A stretch of 64,000 nt of DNA from JAGXRK01 sp963804005 (GTDB lineage Bacteria; Bacteroidota; Ignavibacteria; Ignavibacteriales; Ignavibacteriaceae): contig CAWDOP010000014.1 of NCBI GenBank assembly GCA_963804005.1, positions 62,001 through 126,000 of the forward strand, given 5' to 3'. The position numbers and the translations under genes are program-made. Positions 27,581 to 37,826 of this stretch are shown in pieces. Each line of letters starts with the position of its first letter. Within the stretch, counting starts at the first letter, position 1. Below the pieces are notes generated by a model that saw only the letters and a list, made by a program, of their open reading frames with translations, was not told the DNA's origin and searched no databases.

Positions 27581-28006
27581 ATGTATTTATATTCTTTTAG
27601 ACACATTTTAATCATTACAGTTTTTTTTATTCTTTTTTTCTCGTGTTCAGAAAAAAATTCTAACACACCGGAATCAGTTATCTATGCCAATGCAAAATAC
27701 ATGACTGAAGAAAACCTTACTGCTGTTATGGAAACTATACATCCGGAAAGTCCGGTCTATGATAATACAGAAAAACTCGTTAAGGAAATATTCAAACGAT
27801 TCGATCTAAACTATAAAATTGAACATCTGGAATTACTTGAGGAGAATAATGAAGAAGCTCTTATTAAATTTGTTCAGATAACAACTAAATTGACTAATGC
27901 TGAATTTAACAATAGCAAATTTACAGGTGTTCATACCTTGCGAAAAGATGGAAACTTATGGAAGATCTACTCTACAAAAAGCGACAATATTGAGTTATTG
28001 AATTAA
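27581..28006 (+). CDS. Small lipoprotein, NTF2-like fold
   Basis: This is a 141-residue exported lipoprotein: a hydrophobic signal (ILIITVFFILFF) is followed by Ser-Cys at a lipobox. The mature part (AVMETIHPESPVYDN, LLEENNEEALIKFVQ, HTLRKDGNLWKIYST) has the cone-shaped NTF2-like/DUF4878 pattern found in periplasmic accessory proteins. Function is not known. The ATG at 27581 follows AAAGGAAAACA. Its stop is followed by a strong hairpin shared with the converging neighbour. Confidence 0.75.
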   Translation: MYLYSFRHILIITVFFILFFSCSEKNSNTPESVIYANAKYMTEENLTAVMETIHPESPVYDNTEKLVKEIFKRFDLNYKIEHLELLEENNEEALIKFVQITTKLTNAEFNNSKFTGVHTLRKDGNLWKIYSTKSDNIELLN

Positions 28007-28013
28007 ATAGTAT

Positions 28014-28049
28014 TTGCGGAAAAAGGTGCAGCTTATTCCGCAAATAAAC
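28014..28049. terminator. Bidirectional terminator-like hairpin
   Basis: An 11-bp perfect stem (TATTTGCGGAA at 28014-28024 with TTCCGCAAATA at 28039-28049) encloses a 14-base loop. It lies 7 bases after the lipoprotein stop and 8 bases before the converging stop of the next gene, the usual place for a shared terminator. Confidence 0.7.
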
Positions 28050-28057
28050 TCATTTTA

Positions 28058-28546
28058 TTAAAATGACCAGTTAACAATCGGGAAGAATGGGAATGCACCA
28101 CCCTGGTTGATAATATTAATTAAACCGATTTGTAAACCATACATACTTCCAGCATAGTTAACAAATCCCAACTGAAGTCCGCTCACTTTTCCTTTATGAT
28201 AGTTTACAAATCCCCATTGCAAACCTTCAAACTTACTGTCAGTAAAGTTGACAAAACCGGATTGAAAACCAAGAAATCCTCCGTCAACAAGACTTACAAA
28301 TCCAAATTGTGCGCCAACTTGTTTGCCTGTTGTTGAATTAACCAAACCCCAATCGATTCCGCTTACGTTTTTATTTTTTCCATATAGAATATTTAGTCTC
28401 ACACCGGTAATAGAAGTATTTTCAGAAAATATTTGTACGGGATTAAATAAAGAAATTTGTATTGGTTTATCCTGCGCAATTAGACTTTTTTGCGGAGCAA
28501 CAAATACAAATAGTAAAATGAACAAAAACAGAATATACCTTTTCAT
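28058..28546 (-). CDS. Secreted protein with G-x-Q-x-GFVN repeats
   Basis: This 162-residue exported protein has a signal peptide ending near SLIAQD. Its C-terminal half holds about five 22-residue repeats built on GFVN/GLVN and GLQ (GAQFGFVS, GFQSGFVNFT, GLQWGFVNYH, GLQLGFVNYA, GLQIGLINI). This is the repeat pattern of a beta-solenoid or a family of small surface proteins common in Bacteroidota, with no assigned function. The last residues are aromatic (NWSF), which may reflect outer-membrane association. It stands alone. Confidence 0.75.
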   Translation of the reverse strand: MKRYILFLFILLFVFVAPQKSLIAQDKPIQISLFNPVQIFSENTSITGVRLNILYGKNKNVSGIDWGLVNSTTGKQVGAQFGFVSLVDGGFLGFQSGFVNFTDSKFEGLQWGFVNYHKGKVSGLQLGFVNYAGSMYGLQIGLINIINQGGAFPFFPIVNWSF

Positions 28547-28640
28547 ATTTTCACCTTTGATAATTGATTATAAAAATTATTTAATAAAATGAAATTCTTA
28601 AATTAACCTACCAATATATATCACTAAATTTTGCTAAAAA

Positions 28641-29948
28641 TTATCTCGATATTTCAACACACAACCATTCTTCAAGCTTAGAATATATTAATTCCTTGTC
28701 CTCATCTGAGAAACTTCTTATCCTCGTTCTATGTGAACCATTTGGATGAATCATTTTCAAAGAGTTTGTTTTCCCCGTTAAAGATACTCCTGCTGCAGTC
28801 CAGGGATCATTTTCACCATAAATAAAAATAAAATTATTTCCTTCATTCTCTACCCAATTATTCATTTCTTTCATAGGGTCTGGATCAAAAGTTAAAGCGA
28901 CACCTTCCGGAATAAAAAATTTTGTGTGCCCGTCAGCAAATTTTAAATATTCCTTAAACAGTTTAGTATCATATGCATAATAACCATAATCCTTATAAGC
29001 CTGATAAAAGAAAGGATAGAATCCTTTTATATCTCTATCTGAAAAATATTCCGCTCCGCCATTCGTTAAAAAGTGATTAAAAATTTCCTCATCAGCGCTT
29101 GTAGAATCTGGAATCTTTGAACAATCGTCCCAGCCCCATTGCCAGTAAGCAAACGAATATTCCAGAATAGAATATTCAAAGGCTTTTTCATCACCTACTA
29201 TATTATAGGTTAATTCATTTTCTTCAGCATTTGATAAAAACAACGGATAATATTTATCTCTGTTTTTCAGGATTTGAAGTTGAAAGTCATAGACTTTCTG
29301 TCTGCATTCAGGCGTAGAAACATTTTTTAGATGCTCATAGACTCTTTGATCATCTACAGAACGAGCAATAGGTCCTACGTAAGCAACAGTTGCATTTACA
29401 TCATCAGAAAAATATCTACGATGAAAAATCACTGTCGACCCGCCCTTGCTTATTCCCGTACTCAACCATTTGCCGTTATAAAACTCTTTAAATAATTGAA
29501 TAATTCGATGATGATCTTCAGCAGATTGTCGGATGTCCAGATATTCCCAGCTAAATGGTTCCGGAACCGACTCACCGTAATAACGATGCTCGACAAGCAA
29601 TTGATTGCATTTTAATAATCTGCTAAGTTCATTTGTTCGGTTTCTTACACCATAACCATCAAGCTCAACAACCATTGGCTTATCTTTATCAACGTGTGAT
29701 AAATAAATTTTTTGTTTGAAATTTTTACTTTGCGGATTTAAGTGATCAACAGGCTGTTCAATAAAAATTTCATAGGATTCAGGAAATAAAGTGTCACCTT
29801 CAATTTTTTGGAAGCTTAATTCAAATTTTGATGAAAGCCATTTATATAACTCCGACTCATTGTTATTGCCCTGAGCAAAAACTGAAATAGATAAAGAAAT
29901 AAATAAAGCAAATATTAATTTGCATCGGGATGCGAATTTTAAGTTCAA
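28641..29948 (-). CDS. Secreted serine peptidase of the S37/S28-like alpha/beta-hydrolase group
   Basis: This is a 435-residue exported hydrolase with a signal peptide ending near SVFAQG. The nucleophile elbow GISKGG matches PS-10-type peptidases (S37), and LLVEHRYYGES is typical of prolyl tripeptidyl peptidases. The acid and His probably lie in YGENDPW and NGSHRTR near the C-terminus. Such enzymes release short N-terminal peptides outside the cell. The start is a TTG at 29948 with AGGAG at good spacing. It follows the glycyl radical enzyme closely (25 bases), but no functional link is evident. Confidence 0.82.
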   Translation of the reverse strand: MNLKFASRCKLIFALFISLSISVFAQGNNNESELYKWLSSKFELSFQKIEGDTLFPESYEIFIEQPVDHLNPQSKNFKQKIYLSHVDKDKPMVVELDGYGVRNRTNELSRLLKCNQLLVEHRYYGESVPEPFSWEYLDIRQSAEDHHRIIQLFKEFYNGKWLSTGISKGGSTVIFHRRYFSDDVNATVAYVGPIARSVDDQRVYEHLKNVSTPECRQKVYDFQLQILKNRDKYYPLFLSNAEENELTYNIVGDEKAFEYSILEYSFAYWQWGWDDCSKIPDSTSADEEIFNHFLTNGGAEYFSDRDIKGFYPFFYQAYKDYGYYAYDTKLFKEYLKFADGHTKFFIPEGVALTFDPDPMKEMNNWVENEGNNFIFIYGENDPWTAAGVSLTGKTNSLKMIHPNGSHRTRIRSFSDEDKELIYSKLEEWLCVEISR

Positions 29949-29973
29949 GTTATTCTCCTCTTATTAAATTAAT

Positions 29974-32339
29974 TTAAATATCATTGTGTTCGGTTCTCCT
30001 GATTATTTCCTCCTGCAAATCTTCTCCAAGATTTACAAAATAATCACTGTAACCTGCAACTCTAACTATTAGATCACGATAGTTTTCCGGTTCTATTTGT
30101 GCCCTACGTAAAGTTTCAGCATCAACAACATTAAATTGTATATGATGTCCATCCATTTTAAAGTAAGCGCGTATCAAGTGTAAAATTCCTTCTAAGCCAG
30201 CAGGATCATCCATCAAATGCGGTGTAAATTTCTGATTAAGCAAAGTTCCGCCAGTACGTAAATGATCGATTTTAGCAGCAGATTTTAAAACTGCGGTCGG
30301 ACCTTTTCTATCAACGCCTTGAACCGGAGAAATGCCTTCGGATAATGGTTTGCCGGAAAGTCTTCCATCTGGAGTTGCTCCAATAACGCTTCCGAAATAA
30401 ACGTGGCAGGTTGTAGGCAAAAGATTTACCCTGTGATGTCCGCCTTTAGTATTCGGTCTTCCGTCAATCGAAGAAAAGTATAATTCAAAAATTTCTTTAA
30501 GTAGATTGTCAGAGTAATCATCATCATTACCGTATTTTGGAGTTTCATTCCAAACAATTTTTTTAATCTTCTCAAATCCCACAAAGTTATTCTTCAGTGA
30601 ATCAAGAATTTCGTTCATTGTAAATTTCTTTTGATCAAACACATTAAATTTTATTGAAGATAAACAATCTGTTATCGTTCCCATCCCAACACCCTGGATG
30701 TAAGAAGAATTGTAGCGGGCACCGCCCGAATTATAATCTTTACCTGTTTTTATGCAGTCATCAACCAAAATTGATAAAAATGGTGCAGGAAGATATTCCG
30801 ACCATAATTTCTCAATTATCAGATTTCCTTTGATTTTAATATCAATAAAATATTTTAATTGTTTGGAGAACGCTTCAAATAATTCTTCATAGGTATTGAA
30901 TGTATTGGGATTACCGGTTTCTAATCCAATTTTCTTTCCAGTTCTTGGATCAATTCCATTGTGCAAAGTAATTTCTAAAACTTTTGGAATGTTAAAATAA
31001 CCGGTAAGTATATAACTTTCTTTCCCAAACGCTCCGGTTTCCACACATCCGCTTGCCCCACCGTTACGGGCATCAATAAGTGATTTACCCTGACGCAGCA
31101 TTTCCTGAATTATTGCTTCGGTGTTAAATATAGATGGCTGTCCAAATCCAGTTTTTATAATTTTCAAAAATCTTTTTACGTATTGATCAGGATTTTTTTT
31201 GCTTACCTGCACCATTGAACTAGGCTGAACTAATCTCATCTCTTCAATTACATCAAGTATCAGATAAGTTAGTTCATTGACTCCATCTTCACCTTTTTCA
31301 GTAACACCACCAAGATTTATTAAACAGAAATCTGTATACGTATTACTTTCCTGTGCTGTTACTCCGACTTTGGGTGGCGCCGGCTGATTGTGAAATTTCA
31401 CCCAAAAAGACTGCAGTAGTTCTTTAGCTTTTTCCTTCGTTAGCAATCCGCTTTCAATATCTCTTTTATAAAACGGATAAAGATGCTGATCAAGTCTGCC
31501 AGGATTAAATGAATCCCACGTATTGAGTTCGGTAATTACTCCGATATGAACGAACCAATAATATTGAAGCGCTTCCCAAAAAGTTTTTGGAGGATTTTCG
31601 GGAACACGGTCGCAAATTCCTGCAAGAGTTTCAAGCTCGCTTTTTCGCTGAGTATCTTTTTCTTTTTCTGCAAAATCTTTAAGATATGAAGAATTCCTTT
31701 TTGCAAAAGCAATTAATGCTTCGGCGGCAATTTCCATTGCTTTTAATTCTTCACGTTTATTAAAAGCCTTGGAATCACTATAAAAATCTAAATTATTAAT
31801 ACTGTTCTTTATATCACTAATAAAATCTTTAAAACCTTTTTTATAAATTTTATCGTCCAGAACTGTATGGCCCGGGGCACGCTGTTCCATAAACTCAGTG
31901 AATATCCCCGCTTCATAAGCATCAATCCATTCCTTATCAACTGAATCAAAAAGTCTATCTCTTATTGATCTCCCTTTCCAGAAAGGAGCAATTTCTTTTT
32001 CCTGAAATAATTTAGTTTCATCATCAACTTTAAAAGAAATTTTTTCGCGTGAGTTCAGAATATCAAAATCCTGAGTCGAGTGAGTACAGATTTCGGGATA
32101 TGTTGGTGTTTCTGCAGGAGCAGGACCGCGTTCACCAACAATTAATTCACCTTTGTTTTACACAAAGTATTTTATTCTCAAGCAAATATTTAAATGCAAG
32201 TGCGCGCGCAACAGGGACAGAAACTTTATCAGCTTCACCGCTTTTATAAAATTCAGTAAGCAGCCTTGCTCTCTCAAGTGATATTGAGGGAACGGCACTT
32301 AAGTGTTTCGTTACGTAATTGTTTTATTCTTTCATTCAT
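29974..32339 (-). CDS. Glycyl radical enzyme, trans-4-hydroxyproline dehydratase (HypD)-like (two frameshifts)
   Basis: This pyruvate-formate-lyase-superfamily enzyme has about 788 residues once two frameshifts are corrected. The closest pattern is HypD, which dehydrates trans-4-hydroxy-L-proline; the cysteine motif reads SGCVETG rather than the Cys-Cys of true PFL. Gly in VRVAGYSDYF near the C-terminus carries the radical. Also visible are MEQRAPGHTV, QPAPPKVGV and MDGHHIQFNV. The start ATG at 32339 is preceded by AGAGGA and lies 2 bases after the activase stop. An extra A near 32299 breaks NETL/SAVPSISLERARLL, and a second near 32155 breaks KILCV/GELIVGERGPA. Assignment to HypD is inferred from memory of family patterns. 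Confidence 0.85.
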
Positions 32340-32341
32340 TT

Positions 32342-33142
32342 CTATCCTCTTATGGTAACTTCAATATTCAAACTATCAAATTTTGATTTAATCGTTTCAA
32401 GTTCTTCTTCAGATTGGGAAACTAATTCTCCTAATTTCGAAGGCTTATTTAACCGTTTATATTTTGATTCAGCAATTTTATTGTAGGGAAGCAAATCTAT
32501 TCTTCTGATATTTTTTAGAGTTGAGATAAACTGACTAACTTGTGAGAGATTTTCTGTTGTATCCGATATATTGGGAATAAGTGGAATTCGAATTACAACT
32601 TTGTTGCCTCGTTCTGTCAGACGTTCCAAATTTTGCAGAATTGTTTTGTTGGAAACATTTGTAAATTTTTTGTGAAGTTCATCATCCATAAGTTTCAGAT
32701 CGTATAAGAAAATGTCTGTATAATCATAAATCGATTCGAATAATTTATAATTCGCATAACCTGAAGTATCAACCACCGTATTAATTTCATCTTCTTTACA
32801 GAGCTTTAACATTTCTTCCAGAAACGAATTCTGAACCAGTGGTTCACCACCCGAGAAAGTAACTCCACCTCCAGATTCGTCGTAAAATATTTTATCTTTT
32901 CTTATTTCATTAAGAAGATCTTGAGTCGAGTAGCTTTTTCCGAAAATCTCTTCCTCTTCACAATAATCATTTACAGAACTATTTAATGATTTTGCTTTAA
33001 TACTTTCCGGAATTTCACGAATACTTTCCGGATTGTGACACCACCAGCAGCGCAATGGACAGCCTTTCATAAACACAGTCGTTCTTATTCCCGGTCCATC
33101 GTGGAGTGCAAACCTTTTTATGTCGAAAACAATGCCTGTCAT
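32342..33142 (-). CDS. Glycyl radical enzyme-activating protein (radical SAM)
   Basis: This activase abstracts hydrogen from the partner glycine using S-adenosylmethionine. The 266-residue protein has the cluster motif GCPLRCWWCHNPE (CxxxCxxC), preceded by GPGIRTTVFMKG, and the SAM-binding SGGEPL. The two ferredoxin-type CxxCxxC clusters found in many GRE activases are absent: the insert (about residues 40-75) holds only one Cys. The ATG at 33142 gives MTGIVFDIKRFALHDGPG. It lies directly upstream of its substrate gene, and the stop-start gap is only two bases. Confidence 0.92.
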   Translation of the reverse strand: MTGIVFDIKRFALHDGPGIRTTVFMKGCPLRCWWCHNPESIREIPESIKAKSLNSSVNDYCEEEEIFGKSYSTQDLLNEIRKDKIFYDESGGGVTFSGGEPLVQNSFLEEMLKLCKEDEINTVVDTSGYANYKLFESIYDYTDIFLYDLKLMDDELHKKFTNVSNKTILQNLERLTERGNKVVIRIPLIPNISDTTENLSQVSQFISTLKNIRRIDLLPYNKIAESKYKRLNKPSKLGELVSQSEEELETIKSKFDSLNIEVTIRG

Positions 33143-33252
33143 CTTTATAAAATCAAAACTATATTAATTAAAGTTCTTAAAAAAATGACTGAGTAGCAAT
33201 AAATAATTACTTGTTTTCCGTTTTAAAAATTGAAACCAAATAAGAACCATTG

Positions 33253-33769
33253 ATGAAATCCAAAATTAAAATAATTCAAGGTGATATAATCATACAGCAC
33301 GTTGATGCAATTGTAAATGCAGCAAACTCAACTTTGCTTGGCGGCGGCGGTGTTGATGGTGCAATTCATCGTGCTGCAGGACCACAATTACTTGAAGAAT
33401 GCAGAACTCTCAACGGTTGTTCCACAGGTGAAGCTAAAATTACAAAAGGATATAATCTTCCGGCAAAATTTGTAATTCATACAGTTGGACCTGTTTGGAA
33501 TGGCGGACAATAATAAAGAAGATGAATTACTTGCAAAATGTTATAGAAATTCATTAAAGCTTGCTGTTGAAAATAAAGTAAAATCAATTGCATTTCCCGC
33601 AATCTCAACAGGAGTTTACCGCTTTCCACTTGAACGAGCAACGAAAATTGCGATTAATGAAGTACGGAATTTTCTAGAAAAGAATAAGTCTATAGAAAAA
33701 GTAATTTTTGTTTGCTTTGATGAAAGGACTTATGAGGTTTATAAGGAAATTATAGGAGTGTTCAAATGA
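33253..33769 (+). CDS. Macro-domain protein, O-acetyl-ADP-ribose deacetylase-like (one frameshift)
   Basis: This is a macro-domain hydrolase of about 171 residues that acts on ADP-ribose derivatives. The N-terminal half (IIQGDI, DAIVNAANSTLLGGGGVDGAIHRAAG, HTVGPVW) carries the binding loops, including the Asn-Ala-Ala-Asn signature. The second half (LKLAVENKVKSIAFPAISTGVYRFP, FVCFDERTYEVY) is in another frame. The frame breaks near 33509 at WNGG(C)NNKEDELL: one extra base (or two missing) is the simplest cause. The ATG at 33253 is used. It is divergent from the activase gene. Confidence 0.87.
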
Positions 33770-33797
33770 ATATCGTTACAAACAATTTTGATTTTAC

Positions 33798-35240
33798 TTA
33801 ATATGATTGAGTAAAATTCACTGATAGGGGTAAATTACTTTTTGTCAGAAACCAACTTTCAGCTTCTCTGTCATCTAATTGAATAGCTTTCATCATATTC
33901 TTATACGCTAATTCTGTATGTCCACTCCGAGGAGCAAGCAAGCGATAAGAATTAAAAATAATGTGCATTTATCAGGTTCTTTAGAAATTTTGAATAAATT
34001 ATCATAAGAACCAAAAAAGTTAGTTTATTAGATAAGCTAGCTCAATAGATGATTATATTGCGGAACAAAGTTAGATAAGTTTTGATAAAGATTGATAAAT
34101 ATCTAAAAGACAATTCGGAAATAATCCTTCAATAAAAAAACTAAATCCATCGCCAAAATAGTCTGAAAGGTTTTTTATCTTTTTTAACTGAGAAGGAGTT
34201 AAGGAAAAGTGTTTTGGTATCTCAAAAATAAGTCTTTTGTTTCTTTCCTGATTAGGATCAATTATTAGAGATTCTTCTATTCGTTTCAGAGCGGAAGAAA
34301 CTCTATCTTCGAAAGGATGTGTGGGATAGATCTTTAGTAAATCTATTGCCGCCGTAGTTAATATTATAAGCTAGACAAAATTTCTCTAATTTTTCTAAGC
34401 ATATATTATCATCAATTGCACACCAGCCATTAAAACCTTTTAATAAATAAATAGGTACAGCAAAGTTTAAGTTAATATTCGTTGCTTCAACTCCCAAAGT
34501 ACTAATACCAATTAATTTTCCGTATTCATTAACAACTGCTCCGCCACTGCTACCGTGAGTTATTCCTGCAGTTACTTGAATCCAATAACCAGTCATTCTA
34601 AATTTGTTCTACAGTTCCTGCCGAATTACCAGAACTCCACCTATAATTCCATCCGTTAGGGTCGTATTCTTGAAATATCTTTCGGACTACCGATCTTAGC
34701 ATGACTCAACAATAAATTAAACTCGGAAAGATTAGCGAGTGAATTCCAAAATATAAAATATTTTCCAGATTCAATTTTTCAATTTCACACTATTTAGGTC
34801 GGTAAATTATAGTGTCATACTATTTTGAGACCATACTTCTGAATAGTCGTTTTCATATGAGGCTTTCAGTATTTAAGACAGATTACCTCGTTCGTGTTTA
34901 ATATCATCTTGCCAAATAATGTCTTGGTTTTTGAGATCAATTTCTATATCTTTCTTTAGATAGTAGGTTATAGAGTCTTTGGTAGTAATTGTTGCTTCCT
35001 TAAAACATGAAAATCTTGTAACTATATTCCATCATAAATAACAACGCCGATACCCTGGCTAACTCCTAAACCAAAATGAAATCGATTGCATAGACTTTAA
35101 CAACTGAATTCGCACCTTTTTGGAATATTTCTGCGAATGTTAAGTTAATCTTTAGGATTCTTGTGCAGATAAATCATCAAAAAAGGCTGAAAAAAGTAAC
35201 TAAGAAAAAATTATATTATATTTATTTAGGGAATATCAAG
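33798..35240 (-). pseudogene. Decayed trypsin-like serine protease with TPR-type tail
   Basis: The remains of one secreted S1C-like protease with a C-terminal helical tail can be read on the minus strand in many frames. From 5' to 3' these are a hydrophobic start (near 35230), LTFAEIFQKGANSVVKVYAI, GVSQGIGVVIYDG, an aligned stretch ending NQDIIWQDDIKHE, NLSEFNLLLSHAKIGSPKDI, then the catalytic GITHGSSGGAVVNEYGKLIG (34500-34570) and an 88-residue segment to 34071. A TPR-like end is GHTELAYKNMMKAIQLDD, stopping at 33798. At least six frame changes and stops separate the pieces. The lesions are far denser than in flanking genes, so this is real decay. Confidence 0.75.
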
Positions 35241-36351
35241 AAATTATCCTGATAAAATCTTTGTTTAATAACTAAGCATTATTTAAGGTTTTCTGGTTTA
35301 ACTGCTGTATGTTGTTAGTTATTTAATTTCTTCGAATGACTAAGACAATCTAAGAAAGAATACTAGACTTATCTAGAGCAGAGATTCGAGTTCGGAAGCT
35401 TAAAAATACGTTCAAATTTAAGTGCAAGTCAATTTAATAATTCATACAGGGAGATTCACCTGAAATCCATAAATCTTAGAATCCCAAATGGTCATGATAT
35501 GGAGAATTTGTTTTTTAACAGGTTAGAATAGAATTCAGAGGTTACAAGTCATTCTAATTATCACATTGACTCCATTGTTCCGCTATTCACAAAATAGTTT
35601 GATTGCTCTGGGCTAAATAGTGAGTCCCTGCTATAATCCCACAGTTCTGGTTAAATTCAAATCATCGATGTTCAACACTTTCTATCTCATAATATCTTAG
35701 ATTCTAGTAATTTACTAACTGATTTGTAGTATCTTCTATATTAGAACCTTTTTAAATTTTCAATCATATTAGTTCTATTGTTTTACAATTAATGAACTAT
35801 CATTAGCCTCCCAGTTCATTGAACTATTCCACTTAATTTTCTGATAATCAAGAATTTCTTTTACATTTTCTTTTATCTTAATTTCATTTTGACATTTATA
35901 GTTCTTTACTTCTTCGAAGCCTTTAACATTTAATAAAATGCTATTCGAAATGCATCAAAACGCTAAGTATTACTATATCGATAGATATTTTGCAAAATCA
36001 CCTTTTGTAACCTCTCTTAGGAATTATAATAAGCAAATGAATTGACTTGTATAAAAATTCAGAAACGGCCAACGGTAGTTCTGTGAAAAAACCTTATCAA
36101 CCTGCCACAGTGAGGGAGGCTTTCAATTGATAGGGCAATCAGCCTTAAACATGAAATGAAGGAGGAGAACTATTGCTAACGAGTAAAAGAAGCTTCAATT
36201 TTCCTTAGATTTACACATATTTAGTATATTTGTTGTAATCACAATCTAATCAAAACATAATTTTCTTAACTTCTTTATATTACACTTATTACAGAATCAC
36301 CTACAAAGCACAATACATCTTCGTACCCAATGGATCGAGGCAAAAAAAATT
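35241..36351. other. Gene-poor, decayed intergenic DNA
   Basis: No intact gene is visible in this 1.1 kb. One minus-strand remnant (about 35775-35957) reads SILLNVKGFEEVKNYKCQN and continues to VKQ for about 56 residues, without a start or ribosome binding site. It may be a remnant of another protein in the same decayed locus. A plus-strand AAGGAGGAG near 36161 precedes only a very short open frame. No transposase, RNA gene or repeat array is recognisable. Confidence 0.5.
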
Positions 36352-37734
36352 CTACAAATTAAAGTACATTTTATACTCAAAGGGATGCGGCATCGTAACT
36401 ATTGAATGAATTTCTTCATTCTTTATTTTAACCCATTGATCAAGCAGCTCATCATTGAAAATACTGCCGCGTTTTAGGAAATCATTATCTGCAGCTAATG
36501 CATCCAAAGCTTCCGCAAGATTTCTTGGAAGGAAATGTATTTTCTCTTTATAGTTTTCATCCAGAAAGTTTTTATCAACGGGACCAAATCCTTCTTTAAC
36601 AGGATCTATCTTGTTTACAACTCCATCTATTCCGGCAAGCAGCATTGCAACCAAACACAAATATGGATTTGCAGTTGCATCCGGCGGACGATACTCAAAT
36701 CTTGTTTCTTCACGATTGGATATATATTTAGGAATTCTTATTGCTGATGCACGATTTCCCTGTCCGTAAGTTAACGCAACAGGAGCTTCAAAACCCGGGA
36801 CTAATCTTTTATAAGAATTTGTACTCGGATTTGTAAATGCAGAAAGTGCCGGTCCGTGTTTCAACATTCCACCAATAAAATATCTTCCCAATTCGTTAAT
36901 ATTTCCGTACTCACCCTTTTTATAGAAAGCATTCTTACCCTTCTTTGTTAAGTACAAATGCAAATGCATTCCATTGCCGGCTTGCTGATACATAGGTTTC
37001 GGCATAAAGGTAACATACAAGCCTTTCTGCTTTGCATAATTGAAAAGGATATATTTGGTTGTTACAATATTATCAGCTGTATCAAGTAAATTGCTGAAGT
37101 AAGTTTCAATTTCCTGCTGTCCCCTTTCACCTACTTCGTGATGATGATATTTAACGTTAATTCCCTTTGCTTTCAGAAGCTTACAGACTTCATCACGAAA
37201 ATCATCATACTCATCAAACGGATTTGCAGCGTGATATGCTTTTTTATAAAACTCTTCTGCGTGTTCAACTTTATAGTATGATGAAGCTGTCCTTGTATCA
37301 AACTCAACATTAGAGAAAATGTAGAATTCAAATTCCGGTCCCCACCACGATTGATCAGCACCTGTGGTTTTCTTCAAAAGATATTGAGCTTTCTTTGCCA
37401 GATAACGACCATCCTGATTGAATGGAGTGCGCTTTTCATCAGTTAAAACAATGTGAGAATAAAAACTTAAAGTTGAAGCATCACGGAAAGGATCCATTTT
37501 TGCAGTAGCAAGGTCAGGAATTAAGATCATATCGCTGTTCTCAACTTTTCTGAATCCGTAGCTTGATCCGTCAAACCCAACACCTTCGGTAATTAACTTT
37601 TCAAGTATTTTTTCATAATATGGAAGGGTTATATGATGTAGCCTGCCGGTAAGGTCAATAGCTTTAAGATCAATAAATTCAACTTTATTTTTCTTAATAA
37701 TATTCTTACAGCTTTGCAGATAATTGTTGTTCAT
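36352..37734 (-). CDS. glnA: GlnA, glutamine synthetase type I, alpha-like
   Basis: Glutamine synthetase makes glutamine from glutamate, ammonia and ATP. The 460-residue GSI protein has the N-terminal beta-grasp region (EFIDLKAIDLTGRLHHITLP), VGFDGSSYGF with the active-site loop Asp, the metal ligands in GPEFEFY and EVGERGQQEIE, GNGMHLHLYL, NRASAIRIP and the Arg cluster ETRFEYRPPD. The region where GSI-beta has its adenylylated Tyr reads KIHFLPRNLAEAL, so the regulatory tyrosine is missing and GSI-alpha is implied. The ATG at 37734 follows AGGTG by about 7 bases; the GTG at 37740 is also open. It is downstream of eno, separated by a terminator. Confidence 0.95.
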   Translation of the reverse strand: MNNNYLQSCKNIIKKNKVEFIDLKAIDLTGRLHHITLPYYEKILEKLITEGVGFDGSSYGFRKVENSDMILIPDLATAKMDPFRDASTLSFYSHIVLTDEKRTPFNQDGRYLAKKAQYLLKKTTGADQSWWGPEFEFYIFSNVEFDTRTASSYYKVEHAEEFYKKAYHAANPFDEYDDFRDEVCKLLKAKGINVKYHHHEVGERGQQEIETYFSNLLDTADNIVTTKYILFNYAKQKGLYVTFMPKPMYQQAGNGMHLHLYLTKKGKNAFYKKGEYGNINELGRYFIGGMLKHGPALSAFTNPSTNSYKRLVPGFEAPVALTYGQGNRASAIRIPKYISNREETRFEYRPPDATANPYLCLVAMLLAGIDGVVNKIDPVKEGFGPVDKNFLDENYKEKIHFLPRNLAEALDALAADNDFLKRGSIFNDELLDQWVKIKNEEIHSIVTMPHPFEYKMYFNL

Positions 37735-37784
37735 AAACACACCTATGAATAAAGGAAGTTGCTATTTCAAAAATTTTATTAAAG

Positions 37785-37820
37785 ATAAAAATGCCCGGCA
37801 GATTTTTTGTCCACCGGGCT
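37785..37820 (-). terminator. Intrinsic terminator after eno
   Basis: A GC-rich 6-bp stem GCCCGG (37793-37798) pairs with CCGGGC (37814-37819). On the minus strand a T-rich run follows immediately. It lies just after the eno stop at 37827. Confidence 0.8.
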
Positions 37821-37826
37821 AAAACA

